The notes under the pieces were generated by a model, which saw nothing but the letters and a program-made list of their open reading frames with translations, was not told the origin of the DNA and ran no database searches. Source: Actinopolyspora xinjiangensis (GTDB lineage Bacteria > Actinomycetota > Actinomycetes > Mycobacteriales > Pseudonocardiaceae). Taken from it: 64,000 nucleotides of DNA. The first letter of the stretch is position 1. Each line of letters starts with the position of its first letter. Positions 8,058 through 16,928 of this stretch are shown here, piece after piece. The stretch spans positions 164,917 to 228,916 of the forward strand of contig NZ_FNJR01000003.1 of NCBI RefSeq assembly GCF_900104475.1, written 5' to 3'. Made by a program: the position numbers and the translations under genes.

Positions 8058-9209
8058 ATGATGACACGACGACAGCGGACACAACGGGAAGAACGGTCGC
8101 TCACCGGCTTCACGGTGGGGGTGACAGCGGCGAGGCGGGCTGAGGAGCTGGCGACCATGCTGCGCCGCCGGGGTGCCGAGGTGCAGCACGGTCCGGCCAT
8201 CCGAATCCTGCCGCTGGCGGACGACCTGGAACTGTTCGAGGCCAGCCGTGACCTGGCCGAACGCCCGGCGGACAAGGTGGTGGTCACTACCGGGATCGGG
8301 TTCCGCGGCTGGCTGGAGGCCGCGGAGGGCTGGGGCATGGCCTCGGAACTGAGCCGGCACCTGGCCAACAGCAGCCTGTTGACCAGGGGACCGAAAGCCA
8401 CCGGGGCAGTGAGGGCCGCGGGGTTCTCCGAAGCTTGGTGCCCGGATTCCGAAAGTAACTCGGAAATACTCCACAAGCTGCTCGGGGAAGATGTGCGGGG
8501 GCTTCGGATCGCCGTACAGCTGCACGGGCAGCGGATGCCCGAGTTCACCGGGGAGCTGCGACGGGCGGGAGCGGAAGTCGTCGAGGTGCCGGTGTACCGG
8601 TGGGCGGCCCCGCTGGACACCGCTCCGCTGGACGGCCTGGTGGAGGCAGCGGTCAATCGGCGAATCGACGCACTCGCTTTCACCAGCGCCCCGGCCGCGA
8701 CGACCCTGCTCGACCTGGCGAGTCGCACCGGGCGGCGGGCAGCGTTGCTCGAGGCGTTGCGCGACCACGTGCTGGCCGCCTGCGTAGGGCCGGTCTGCGC
8801 ACGACCACTCCGGGAGCTCGGGGTCGCGGTGACATTTCCGGAACGCGCCAGGCTCGGGTCGCTGGTGCGTTCGATCGCGGAGTCGTTGCCTCGGCACGGC
8901 AGGTTTCTGCGGGTCGGGGGCCAGGAGTTGGAGCTGCGCGGGCAGGGTGTCCTCGTCGACGGCGAGCTGCGTCCCGTGTCTCCGGTACCGATGGCGCTGC
9001 TGCGCAAGCTCTCCGAACAGCCGGGAAAGGTGGTGCCCCGCCAGGAGCTGGTGAGGGTGCTGCCCAACGGCGGCGAGGCGCATGCCGTCGAGACGGCGAT
9101 CGGTCGGCTGCGTGCGGCGCTGGGCACCCGGCGGCTGGTGCAAACCGTGGTCAAACGGGGTTATCGGCTCGGGATGGACAGCGGGGAGATGCGTTCCCAC
9201 TCCCGGTGA
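8058..9209 (+). CDS. HemD-like domain/winged-helix regulator of nitrogen assimilation, NnaR-like
   Basis: A 383-residue fusion. Residues about 15-255 resemble uroporphyrinogen-III synthase (GFTVGVTAARRAEEL start, TTGIGFRGWLEAA and AFTSAPAA segments). Residues about 285-375 are an OmpR-type winged helix (VPRQELVRVLPNGG, AVETAIGRLRAALG, VQTVVKRGYRLG). In Streptomyces this architecture is NnaR, a co-activator with GlnR of nitrite/nitrate genes. Here it lies directly after a narK-like gene on the same strand, 207 bp apart. The start is chosen at tandem ATG 8058/8061 just before conserved sequence; the frame is open further upstream with no better ribosome binding site. A true heme-pathway role is unlikely because of the DNA-binding fusion and the absence of other hem genes. 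Confidence 0.85.
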   Translation: MMTRRQRTQREERSLTGFTVGVTAARRAEELATMLRRRGAEVQHGPAIRILPLADDLELFEASRDLAERPADKVVVTTGIGFRGWLEAAEGWGMASELSRHLANSSLLTRGPKATGAVRAAGFSEAWCPDSESNSEILHKLLGEDVRGLRIAVQLHGQRMPEFTGELRRAGAEVVEVPVYRWAAPLDTAPLDGLVEAAVNRRIDALAFTSAPAATTLLDLASRTGRRAALLEALRDHVLAACVGPVCARPLRELGVAVTFPERARLGSLVRSIAESLPRHGRFLRVGGQELELRGQGVLVDGELRPVSPVPMALLRKLSEQPGKVVPRQELVRVLPNGGEAHAVETAIGRLRAALGTRRLVQTVVKRGYRLGMDSGEMRSHSR

Positions 9210-9513
9210 GCTCCACGCTCACCACTGCCGCTCGTACCGTGCGGGAAACACATCTATCCGGAATGGATCCTCCGGAGCCGCGCGGCGAGCTCCAGCTGGG
9301 TCCACAGTGCCCGTAACCGTGACCTCGTCCGCAGTCGGTCGAGTCACTCACTGCTACGAAGGCACCAATTCACTCCCCCGATCAGCCTCCAAACTTTGTT
9401 CTCGACACAGCAAAAGTCCGTCCGATTGCGGCATTAGTGTTGCCAGCACCCGTGGAACGTGATTAACGTCTCACCTCAACTCGGCGAACGATCCGAACAC
9501 GGGAGGCAACGAG
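9210..9513. other. intergenic stretch, 304 bp
   Basis: No coding frame with actinobacterial codon use was found. It presumably holds the promoter of the ROK gene; an AT-richer part lies at 9385-9475. No clear hairpin terminator was seen for the upstream regulator. Confidence 0.5.
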
Positions 9514-10722
9514 GTGCCGCGTATCGCACTACGGCCGGAAAACGCGCAGCAGGCACAGCTGCTGCGCCTGCTGCGCGACCACGGCCCGCGTTCCCGCGCG
9601 GAACTGGGAGAGGCGATCAGGCTTTCCCGTTCAAAGCTGGCCCACGAGATCGACCGACTCACCGAGCTGGAGTTCGTCGAGAGCGGTGGGTTCGCGGCTT
9701 CACGGGGAGGGCGTCGCTCGTCCATCGTGCGGCTCTCGCGGGATCTGCGGTTCGTCGGTGTCGACATCGGTGCGACTTCCGTGGACGTGGCCGTGACCAA
9801 CGGGGAACTCGAGGTCCTCGGACACAGCAACGCCGAGATCGGAGTCCACAACGGCCCGCCCACCGTGCTGGACACCGCGCTGGACCTACTGAGCAAACTA
9901 CGCGCGGAAGGGGTGGCCACGGACATCCACGGCGCCGGAGTAGGAATCCCGGGCCCGGTGAGTTTCCGTGAGGGTGTTCCGGTAGCCCCACCGATCATGC
10001 CCGGCTGGGACCAGTACCCGGTGCGCGAGACGATGAGCCAGGCGCTCGGCGTCCCCGTACAGGTCGACAACGACGTCAACCTGATGGCCCTCGGTGAGCT
10101 GCACGCCGGAGTGGCACGCTCCGTCGACGACTTCCTGCTGGTCAAGATAGGCACCGGCATCGGGTGCGGCATCGTCGTCGGCGGTGAACTGCACCGAGGC
10201 GTCTCGGGTAGCGCCGGGGACATCGGGCACATCCAGATCGACGAGAACGGCCCTCCGTGCGCCTGCGGCAACAGGGGATGCCTGGAAGCCTACGCCAGCG
10301 GAACCGCGCTGGCACGGGACGCGATGGCCGCCGCCCGTGCCGGCCGCTCGCCACGGCTGGCGGAGCTGCTCGAAGATTCGGGAGCGCTCTCGGCTGCCGA
10401 TGTCACCGACGCGGTATCCGTCGGCGACCCCGCGGCGGTCCAGCTGCTGCGCGAGAGCGGACACCGGGTCGGCCAGGTGCTGGCCAGCCTGGTCAGCTTC
10501 TTCAACCCCGGCCTGGTGGTGGTGGCGGGAGGAGTCGCCGGAGCCGGGCACTCCCTGCTCGCCGAGATGCGCAGTGCGGTGTACCGCAGGTCGTTGCCGC
10601 TGGCCACCGGAAACCTGCCCATCGTGCTGTCCGAGCTCGCGGCCGCGGCCGGTGTGGTGGGCGGTGCCAGGCTGATCAGTGACCAGGTCCTGTCCGTGCC
10701 CCGTGGCATCGACGAACGATAG
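9514..10722 (+). CDS. ROK-family transcriptional regulator
   Basis: A 402-residue repressor with an N-terminal MarR-like HTH (residues about 10-70, SRAELGEAIRLSRSKLAHEI) and a C-terminal ROK sugar-kinase-like domain. The GTG start follows GGAGG. The ROK zinc motif CACGNRGC is complete (Cys249, Cys251, Cys256). VDIGATSVDVAV is the phosphate-binding loop, and the catalytic-type Asp in VDNDVNLMALGE is retained. The ExGH motif reads DIGH, so kinase activity may be lost. It lies immediately upstream of a sugar ABC transporter operon and probably represses that operon in response to the imported sugar. Confidence 0.88.
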   Translation: MPRIALRPENAQQAQLLRLLRDHGPRSRAELGEAIRLSRSKLAHEIDRLTELEFVESGGFAASRGGRRSSIVRLSRDLRFVGVDIGATSVDVAVTNGELEVLGHSNAEIGVHNGPPTVLDTALDLLSKLRAEGVATDIHGAGVGIPGPVSFREGVPVAPPIMPGWDQYPVRETMSQALGVPVQVDNDVNLMALGELHAGVARSVDDFLLVKIGTGIGCGIVVGGELHRGVSGSAGDIGHIQIDENGPPCACGNRGCLEAYASGTALARDAMAAARAGRSPRLAELLEDSGALSAADVTDAVSVGDPAAVQLLRESGHRVGQVLASLVSFFNPGLVVVAGGVAGAGHSLLAEMRSAVYRRSLPLATGNLPIVLSELAAAAGVVGGARLISDQVLSVPRGIDER

Positions 10723-10859
10723 GGAGGTCCTCCGGTGACCGGTCCGACTCGCTGCGGGACGTCCGTCCCCTCCACCGGTGGTTCGATCCGACGACGCGGA
10801 GCGCGGCGGAGACCACCACGCACTTTCCCGGTACACGACGGGTTCGAGGAGCACGGCTG

Positions 10860-12371
10860 ATGAGCACGACCCTGCTGCGGATGCGTGGCATCGTCAAGAC
10901 CTTCCCGGGAGTCCGGGCGCTGGACGGCGTGGATCTCGAGGTGCGCACCGGCGAGGTGCACTGCCTGCTGGGGCAGAACGGCGCGGGCAAGTCGACGCTG
11001 ATCAAGGTGCTCTCGGGAGCGCAACGCCCCGACGAGGGAACGCTCGTGTGGGAGGGGGAGACGGTCTCACCACGTGCCCCGGCAGCGGCGATGCGGCTCG
11101 GCATCGCGACGATCTATCAGGAACTCGACCTCGTGGACGGTCTGTCGGTGGCCGAGAACATCTTTCTCGGTCACGAGCCGGCCACGGCCGGTTTCTCACG
11201 GCGTGCGGAGATGCTGCGAAGCGCCCGCCGGCTGCTCGAACGACTGGGGCACGGGGAGATCGACCCCGCTGTCGAGGTCGGCGAACTGCCCTCGGCGACC
11301 AAACAGCTCGTGAGCATGGCTCGCGCGCTCTCGCTCGACGCGCGGTTGATCGTCATGGACGAGCCCTCGGCGGTCCTGGCACACGACGAGATCGCCGGTC
11401 TCTTCCGAGTCATCGAGGAGCTCACCAGACAGGAGATCGCGATCGTCTACATCTCGCACCGGCTGGAGGAGATCCGCGAGATCGGTGACCGCATCACCGT
11501 GCTCAAGGACGGCAGGACCGTCGCCGAGAATCTCCCCGCGGCTCGGACCTCCACCGAACAGGTCGTGTCGCTGATGACGGGGCGGGACATGGAATCCGCC
11601 TTCCCCGAGCGCATTTCCGGGAGCGCTCCTGAACAGCGTGGGGAACTGCTGCGTGTCACCGAGCTGTGCCGCACCGGTGAGTTCGAGGACATCTCGTTCA
11701 CCGTGGGCAGGGGCGAGATAGTGGGTATGGCCGGTCTGGTGGGCTCCGGGCGCTCGGAGATTCTGCAGACCGTCTACGGCGCGCGCAAACCACGCAGCGG
11801 TCACGTGGAGCTGGCGGGACAACGTCTCCGCCCGGGCAGTGTGCGCGCAGCCGTCCGAGCCGGGATGGGACTGGCCCCGGAGGAGCGCAAAAGCCAGGCG
11901 CTGGTCCCCTACGAGTCGATCGCGCACAACGTCTCGCTGGCCGCGCTGGGCCGCTACACCAGGCTGGGCTGGGTGAACAGGCCCGCTGAGCGCGCGGCCG
12001 CCGAGGAGGTGACCGGCTCACTGCGGCTCCAACCGCCGGACACGGCGCAACCGGTACGAGTGCTGTCCGGGGGGAACCAGCAGAAAGCCGTCGTGGCGCG
12101 GTGGTTGCTGGCCGACTGCGGGGTGCTGCTGCTGGACGAACCCACCCGCGGTGTCGACGTGGGCGCCAAGGCCGAGATATACGCGCTGGTGCGCGAACTG
12201 GCCGATTCCGGCGTCGGAGTGGTCCTGGTCTCCAGTGAGATCCCCGAGGTTCTCGGGCTCTCGGACCGCGTCCTCGTGCTCCGGGAGGGACGGATCGTCC
12301 GCGAGTCCCCCGCCGAGGAGATCGACGAGGCCGAAGTGCTCGACCTGTTCATCGAAGGGAGCGCCGCGTGA
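10860..12371 (+). CDS. sugar ABC transporter ATPase (RbsA/MglA type)
   Basis: A 503-residue duplicated ATPase of the carbohydrate CUT2 class. The first half has an intact Walker A (GQNGAGKST), Q-loop, and Walker B (LIVMDEPSAVL). The second half has the degenerate GLVGSGRSEI P-loop, a normal LSGGNQQK signature and a LLLDEPTRGVDVG Walker B, as in RbsA. It powers uptake by the adjacent permease and binding protein. Its stop overlaps the GTG start of the permease, showing translational coupling. It is 137 bp after the ROK gene. CUT2 systems carry monosaccharides such as ribose, xylose, galactose or inositol; the substrate here is unknown. Confidence 0.93.
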   Translation: MSTTLLRMRGIVKTFPGVRALDGVDLEVRTGEVHCLLGQNGAGKSTLIKVLSGAQRPDEGTLVWEGETVSPRAPAAAMRLGIATIYQELDLVDGLSVAENIFLGHEPATAGFSRRAEMLRSARRLLERLGHGEIDPAVEVGELPSATKQLVSMARALSLDARLIVMDEPSAVLAHDEIAGLFRVIEELTRQEIAIVYISHRLEEIREIGDRITVLKDGRTVAENLPAARTSTEQVVSLMTGRDMESAFPERISGSAPEQRGELLRVTELCRTGEFEDISFTVGRGEIVGMAGLVGSGRSEILQTVYGARKPRSGHVELAGQRLRPGSVRAAVRAGMGLAPEERKSQALVPYESIAHNVSLAALGRYTRLGWVNRPAERAAAEEVTGSLRLQPPDTAQPVRVLSGGNQQKAVVARWLLADCGVLLLDEPTRGVDVGAKAEIYALVRELADSGVGVVLVSSEIPEVLGLSDRVLVLREGRIVRESPAEEIDEAEVLDLFIEGSAA

Positions 12372-13399
12372 CGGAGCAATCGCGCACCGACACGGTGTCC
12401 GCGCCGGAATCACGGTTGACCGCGGACGCGGCACCGAGGACACGAATCGCTCGCGCGAGGTTCTCGGGCGTCAACCAGCGACAGATTCTCGGGTTGCTGG
12501 CGGTACTGGCGATTCTGGTGGTGGTGGGAAGTACCACCACGGACAACTTCTTCGAAGTCTCCAACCTGATGCTGCTGCTGAGTCAGGCCTCGATCATCGG
12601 GGTCCTCTCGGTCGGGATGACCTTCGTGGTCATCAGCGGGGGGATCGACCTCTCGGTGGGAGCGATCATCGCCCTCGCCTCGGTGTGGGCCACGACGGGA
12701 GCCACCCAGGAGTTCGGCCTGTGGGGAATGCTGTTCACCGCCGTGGTCGTGGCGGGGGCCTGCGGCCTCATCAACGGTGTGCTGATCGCCTACGGCGGTC
12801 TGGTCTCCCTGATAGTGACGATCGCCGGGCTGGCCAGCTACCGGGGTATGGCCACCCTCATATCGGGAGGACAGCCGCAGGTGGTGCGGGTCGACGGATT
12901 CGGCGCCATCGCCACGACCGAGTTCCTGGGCATCCCGCTGCTGGTCTACATGTTCGCCGCGACGGTGCTCGTGGGCTGGTTGCTGCTGAACCGGACGACA
13001 TTCGGCAGGCACGTGTTCGCCGTGGGAGGCAACGCGGAGGCCGCCAGGCTCGCGGGCATCGACGTGCGTCGGATCCGCACGACCGTGTTCGTGCTGTCCG
13101 GATTGTGCTGCGCGATCGCGGCGATCATGCTCACCGCCCGGACCGCCACCGGCGCCAGCACCCACGGCAACCTCTACGAGCTCGACGCCATCGCAGCGGT
13201 GATCCTCGGCGGCACGCTGCTCTCGGGCGGCAGGGGAACCCTGATCGGTTCGGTCCTGGGGGTCGTCGTGTTCACCACGGTCAACAACATCTTCGTGCTG
13301 AACAACCTGTCCACGCCGATCCAGCAGATCGCCAAGGGCGTGATCATCGTGATCGCCGTCCTGCTGCAACGCCGCGCGAACAGGACTTCGGCCGCCTGA
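12368..13399 (+). CDS. sugar ABC transporter permease (RbsC type)
   Basis: A 343-residue inner-membrane permease with about nine to ten hydrophobic helices after a 45-residue polar N-terminus. Family landmarks are GMTFVVISGGIDLSVGA in the first third and GGTLLSGGRGTLIGSVLG near the C-terminus. The GTG start overlaps the ATPase stop by 4 bp. It forms the channel for the sugar delivered by the binding protein encoded next. Confidence 0.92.
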   Translation: MTEQSRTDTVSAPESRLTADAAPRTRIARARFSGVNQRQILGLLAVLAILVVVGSTTTDNFFEVSNLMLLLSQASIIGVLSVGMTFVVISGGIDLSVGAIIALASVWATTGATQEFGLWGMLFTAVVVAGACGLINGVLIAYGGLVSLIVTIAGLASYRGMATLISGGQPQVVRVDGFGAIATTEFLGIPLLVYMFAATVLVGWLLLNRTTFGRHVFAVGGNAEAARLAGIDVRRIRTTVFVLSGLCCAIAAIMLTARTATGASTHGNLYELDAIAAVILGGTLLSGGRGTLIGSVLGVVVFTTVNNIFVLNNLSTPIQQIAKGVIIVIAVLLQRRANRTSAA

Positions 13400-13456
13400 G
13401 GACCGAAGCGCGCCACACGGAACCGTCCAGCCCCTCTTCCGCGAAGGAGTACAGAC

Positions 13457-14521
13457 ATGTCGAAGTGGGACAGTTCAGCGACACAACGCCGCCGCTTCCT
13501 GATGGGTGGGGCCGCCGTGGGAGCCGGGGCGCTGCTCACCGCCTGCACCGGCAGCGGAAGCAGCGGAGCCGAGGACGCCAACCAGCTCGTCGGCCAGAAC
13601 CAGGGCGACAACTCCGAACCGGGCAGAACGGTCACCATCGGCTTGTCCATCCCCTCCGACGACCACGGCTGGATGGGCGCCATCGGCGAGAACGCCACGG
13701 CCCAGGCGGAGAGTTTCGAAGACGTCAACCTGGAGGCCACCGAGGGCACCAATGACGTGAACCGACAGATATCCCAGGTCAAGACGCTGATCAATAAGAA
13801 GGTCGACGTACTGGCGATCCTGCCGTTCAACGGGGAGTCACTGACCTCGGTGGCGGAGCAGGCGATGCGGGCGAACATACCGGTGGTCAACATCGACCGG
13901 GTCTTCGCTTCCAAACTCGCCTACCGCACCTGGATCGGTGGGGACAACTACGGCATGGGAGTCAACGCCGCGAACTTCATCGCCGACCGGCTCGAGCAGC
14001 AGGGCGTCGAGAACCCCGTGATCGTCGAGATCGCGGGGATCGACAACCTGGAGCTGACGCGCGAGCGCAGCAGAGGGTTCTCCGAGGCACTCGAGTCGCG
14101 TGGGCTGGCGGTGACGATGAGCCAGAGCGCCGAGTTCACCCCGCAGTCCGGTCGTCAGGTCATGGGCAACGTGCTGCAGGCCAGGAACAGGATCGACGCG
14201 GTCTGGAACCACGATGACAACCAGGGAGTCGGTGTGCTCGCCGCCATCGAGCAGGCCAACCGGACGGACGAGTTCTTCATGGTGGGTGGGGCGGGGTCGA
14301 AGGTGATGATGGAACACATCAAGGCGGGCGACACCCCCATGGCCGCCACCGTGCTGTACCCACCGACCATGTCCGCCTCGGCCATCAACATGGCCAGACT
14401 GATCGCTCAGCAGCGCAGCGTTTCCGGGTTGGTCGAACGTGCCGTGCCGAGCGAGATCACCCTGCACTCGGCGACCGTGGCCAAGGACAACGTCGACGAA
14501 TACCTGCCAACGGCGTTCTGA
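13457..14521 (+). CDS. sugar ABC transporter substrate-binding lipoprotein (RbsB type, Tat-exported)
   Basis: A 354-residue binding protein. The N-terminus carries RRRFLMGG, a twin-arginine signal, and a lipobox LLTAC with Cys30, so it is probably a Tat-exported lipoprotein. The mature domain is of the periplasmic-binding-protein type for ribose/inositol-like sugars (GLSIPSDDHGWMGAIG, DVLAILPFNGESLT, NIDRVF, WNHDDNQGVG). An AAGGAG ribosome binding site precedes the ATG. It completes the transporter operon with the two upstream genes. The ligand is unknown. Confidence 0.92.
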   Translation: MSKWDSSATQRRRFLMGGAAVGAGALLTACTGSGSSGAEDANQLVGQNQGDNSEPGRTVTIGLSIPSDDHGWMGAIGENATAQAESFEDVNLEATEGTNDVNRQISQVKTLINKKVDVLAILPFNGESLTSVAEQAMRANIPVVNIDRVFASKLAYRTWIGGDNYGMGVNAANFIADRLEQQGVENPVIVEIAGIDNLELTRERSRGFSEALESRGLAVTMSQSAEFTPQSGRQVMGNVLQARNRIDAVWNHDDNQGVGVLAAIEQANRTDEFFMVGGAGSKVMMEHIKAGDTPMAATVLYPPTMSASAINMARLIAQQRSVSGLVERAVPSEITLHSATVAKDNVDEYLPTAF

Positions 14522-14635
14522 GCGCGGCGCCGAGCGCCCCGAGCACTACGAGCGCACCGGCTCCGCGAAACCGGAGAACCGGTGCCTTCCCCGAGGACCA
14601 GGAAAGCCATTCACACAGGAAGGTGGCCGCGAGCG

Positions 14636-15799
14636 ATGACGGAAAACGACCGACTGGGCGTCGGGATGGTGGGGTACTCGTTCATGGGAGCGGCCCACTC
14701 ACAGGCCTGGCGCACCGTCGGCCGAGTCTTCGATCCACGTCCACAGCCCGTGATGTCCGTGCTGTGCGGACGTCGGGCCGACCACACCGCAGCCGCCGCC
14801 GAACGACTCGGCTGGGCCTCGGTCGAGACCGACTGGGAAAAACTGATCGAGCGCCCGGACGTGGAGCTGGTCGACATCTGCACCCCTGGTGATTCCCACC
14901 CCGAGATCGCGATCGCGGCTCTGGAGGCGGGCAAGCACGTGCTCTGCGAAAAGCCCCTGGCGAACTCCGTGGCGGCGGCGAGCGCGATGACCGAAGCCGC
15001 CGAGAAGGCGAGCGCGCGCGGGATACGCAGCATGGTGGGCTTCAACTACCGCCGGGTTCCCGCGTTGGCGCTGGCACGGCGGATGGTGGCCGACGGCAGG
15101 CTCGGCACGATCCGGCACGTGCGCGCCCAGTACCTGCAGGACTTCATAGTCGATCCGGAGTCCCCCATGATGTGGCGACTGGACCGGGAACGCGCCGGAT
15201 CGGGCGCTCTCGGCGACATCGGCGCCCACATCGTCGACCTGACGCGGTTCGTCACCGGTCAGGAGATCACGGGGGTGTCCGGGATGACGGAGACCTTCGT
15301 CCACGAACGTCCGCTCGACGACGGCAGCGGCGCCTACGGACGGGTCACCGTCGACGACGCCGCGGCGTTCCTCGCCCGGCTGGACGGCGGTGCGATGGCG
15401 ACCTTCGAGGCCACCCGGTTCGCCACCGGGCGCAAGAACGCCATGCGCCTGGAACTCAACGGTTCCGCGGGCAGTCTGGCCTTCGACTTCGAGTCGATGA
15501 ACGAACTGCTGTTTTACGACCGCACCGAGGACGCGGAGACCGCGGGATTCCGCAGGGTACTGGCCACCGAGCCCGAGCACCCCTACCTGCACGCCTGGTG
15601 GCCACCGGGGCACGGTCTCGGGTACGAGCACACCTTCACGCACCAGATGCGGGACCTGCTCGAGGCCATCGGCACCGGCGGCGATCCCGAGCCCTCGTTC
15701 GCCGACGGCCTCGCGGTGCAACGCGTGCTGGCGGCGGTCGAGCACAGTTCGCGCGAGCACAGCGTCTGGACGGAGGTGTCCCGACAGCACACGTCCTGA
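14636..15799 (+). CDS. Gfo/Idh/MocA-family sugar oxidoreductase
   Basis: A 387-residue NAD(P)-dependent dehydrogenase. The N-terminal Rossmann domain starts GVGMVGYSFMGAAHSQAW, and the family motif CEKPLA follows the fifth strand. The C-terminal alpha/beta domain has GDIGAHIVDLTRFVTG, which supplies the conserved active-site histidine. The ATG at 14636 follows AGGAAGG and sits next to the conserved region; an earlier in-frame start would add 18 residues. Members oxidise sugar or inositol hydroxyls, often at C3, giving keto-sugars. Location between the sugar transporter and a ThuA/DUF1080 protein suggests keto-glycoside metabolism. Confidence 0.9.
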   Translation: MTENDRLGVGMVGYSFMGAAHSQAWRTVGRVFDPRPQPVMSVLCGRRADHTAAAAERLGWASVETDWEKLIERPDVELVDICTPGDSHPEIAIAALEAGKHVLCEKPLANSVAAASAMTEAAEKASARGIRSMVGFNYRRVPALALARRMVADGRLGTIRHVRAQYLQDFIVDPESPMMWRLDRERAGSGALGDIGAHIVDLTRFVTGQEITGVSGMTETFVHERPLDDGSGAYGRVTVDDAAAFLARLDGGAMATFEATRFATGRKNAMRLELNGSAGSLAFDFESMNELLFYDRTEDAETAGFRRVLATEPEHPYLHAWWPPGHGLGYEHTFTHQMRDLLEAIGTGGDPEPSFADGLAVQRVLAAVEHSSREHSVWTEVSRQHTS

Positions 15800-15828
15800 A
15801 CCCCTCGTCGAGGACGAAAGGATTCACC

Positions 15829-16698
15829 ATGCACGGTTTCACGAACCCCGACAGGCGTGCCTTCCTCCGAGGCGCCGGGGCCACCGCTCTGGCGATGGGC
15901 GCTTCATCCGTGGGAGCGCGAACAGCCCTGGCGGGAACACAGTGGGGGCACGGGCCGCACTTACCGCCGAGCAAGATCGGCATCCAGCTCTACACCATGC
16001 GCGACATGATGAGCGAGTCCGTGGTAGACACGCTCTCCTTCCTGTCCGAGGTCGGCTACTCGGAGGTGGAGTTCGCCGGGCTGCACGGCCACACACCGGA
16101 ACGGGTGCACGATCTGCTGCGGGAACTACGCCTGCGGACTCCCGCCGGTCACGAGGACATCCCCACCGACCGGGACCGGCTGGAGCGGATCCTGCACCGG
16201 GCCAGAACTCTGGGGCAGCGCTGGGTCGTGCTCCCCTGGTTCTCCGCCGACGACCTGGCCTCCTACCAACGGCTGGCCGAGCGGCTGAACTGGGCGGGAG
16301 AGCTGGCGCGCGGATACGGTCTCCGGATCGGGTACCACAACCACGCCCACGAGTTCCGAAAACTGGCGGGGAAACGTCCCTACGACGTGCTGCTGGACGA
16401 GACCGACCGGCGGCTGGTCGACTTCGAGGTGGACCTCTACTGGGTGGTCAAGGCGGGCGTGGACCCCTTGGAGCTGTTCGAACGCGCCCCCCGCAGATTT
16501 CCACTGGCGCATGTCAAGGGAATGGCGCCGGACGGTTCGTTCGCCGACCTGGGCGAGGGAGTCATCGACTACGAACGCGTTCTCGCGGCGCGTAACCGTG
16601 CCGGAATTCGCCACTTCTTCGTGGAGCGTGACGACCAACCGCACCCGAGGGAAACCGCGAAGGAGGGATACCACTATCTCCGACATCTCGGGTGCTGA
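15829..16698 (+). CDS. Tat-exported sugar isomerase/epimerase-like TIM-barrel protein
   Basis: A 289-residue protein of the xylose-isomerase-like (AP endonuclease 2) TIM-barrel family. The start DRRAFLRGAG is a twin-arginine signal with an Ala-rich cleavage region near residue 35, so it should fold with its metal in the cytoplasm before export. The barrel begins KIGIQLYTMRD. Candidate metal and catalytic residues lie in YHNHAHEF, DFEVDLYWV and HVKGM. It is 29 bp after the oxidoreductase gene. Secreted relatives occur beside Gfo/Idh/MocA enzymes and DUF1080 proteins and are thought to act on 3-keto-glycosides. The exact reaction is not shown by the sequence. Confidence 0.85.
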   Translation: MHGFTNPDRRAFLRGAGATALAMGASSVGARTALAGTQWGHGPHLPPSKIGIQLYTMRDMMSESVVDTLSFLSEVGYSEVEFAGLHGHTPERVHDLLRELRLRTPAGHEDIPTDRDRLERILHRARTLGQRWVVLPWFSADDLASYQRLAERLNWAGELARGYGLRIGYHNHAHEFRKLAGKRPYDVLLDETDRRLVDFEVDLYWVVKAGVDPLELFERAPRRFPLAHVKGMAPDGSFADLGEGVIDYERVLAARNRAGIRHFFVERDDQPHPRETAKEGYHYLRHLGC

Positions 16699-16928
16699 GC
16701 GGCAACCGGCATTCCGAGCTCGACCAGGATCAGGTTTTCCCGCTGGGGAAAGCGACCCCGTCCGGTCGCTCCTGCCCGGTGCACCGTGCCACGGATACCA
16801 CGTACCGCCGTTCGGCTGCGAAAACCGGAGGCAGGCCGGTTCGGAACCGAGTTCCCCACAGGACGACGTCCTGTCGCTCACCCCGTATTCGAATTCGAAG
16901 CAGCATGCTGTCTACAGAGGGAGACACC

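Noticed and set aside
7266-9200. Long minus-strand frame across the narK and NnaR-like genes
   Set aside because: It crosses two genes with strong family motifs on the plus strand and shows low-complexity composition.
10378-10393. CebR-like palindrome inside the ROK gene
   Set aside because: GGGAGCGCTCTC occurs within coding sequence, matches the consensus only in part, and is far from a cellulose gene. A similar chance match is at 11618-11631 in the ABC ATPase gene.
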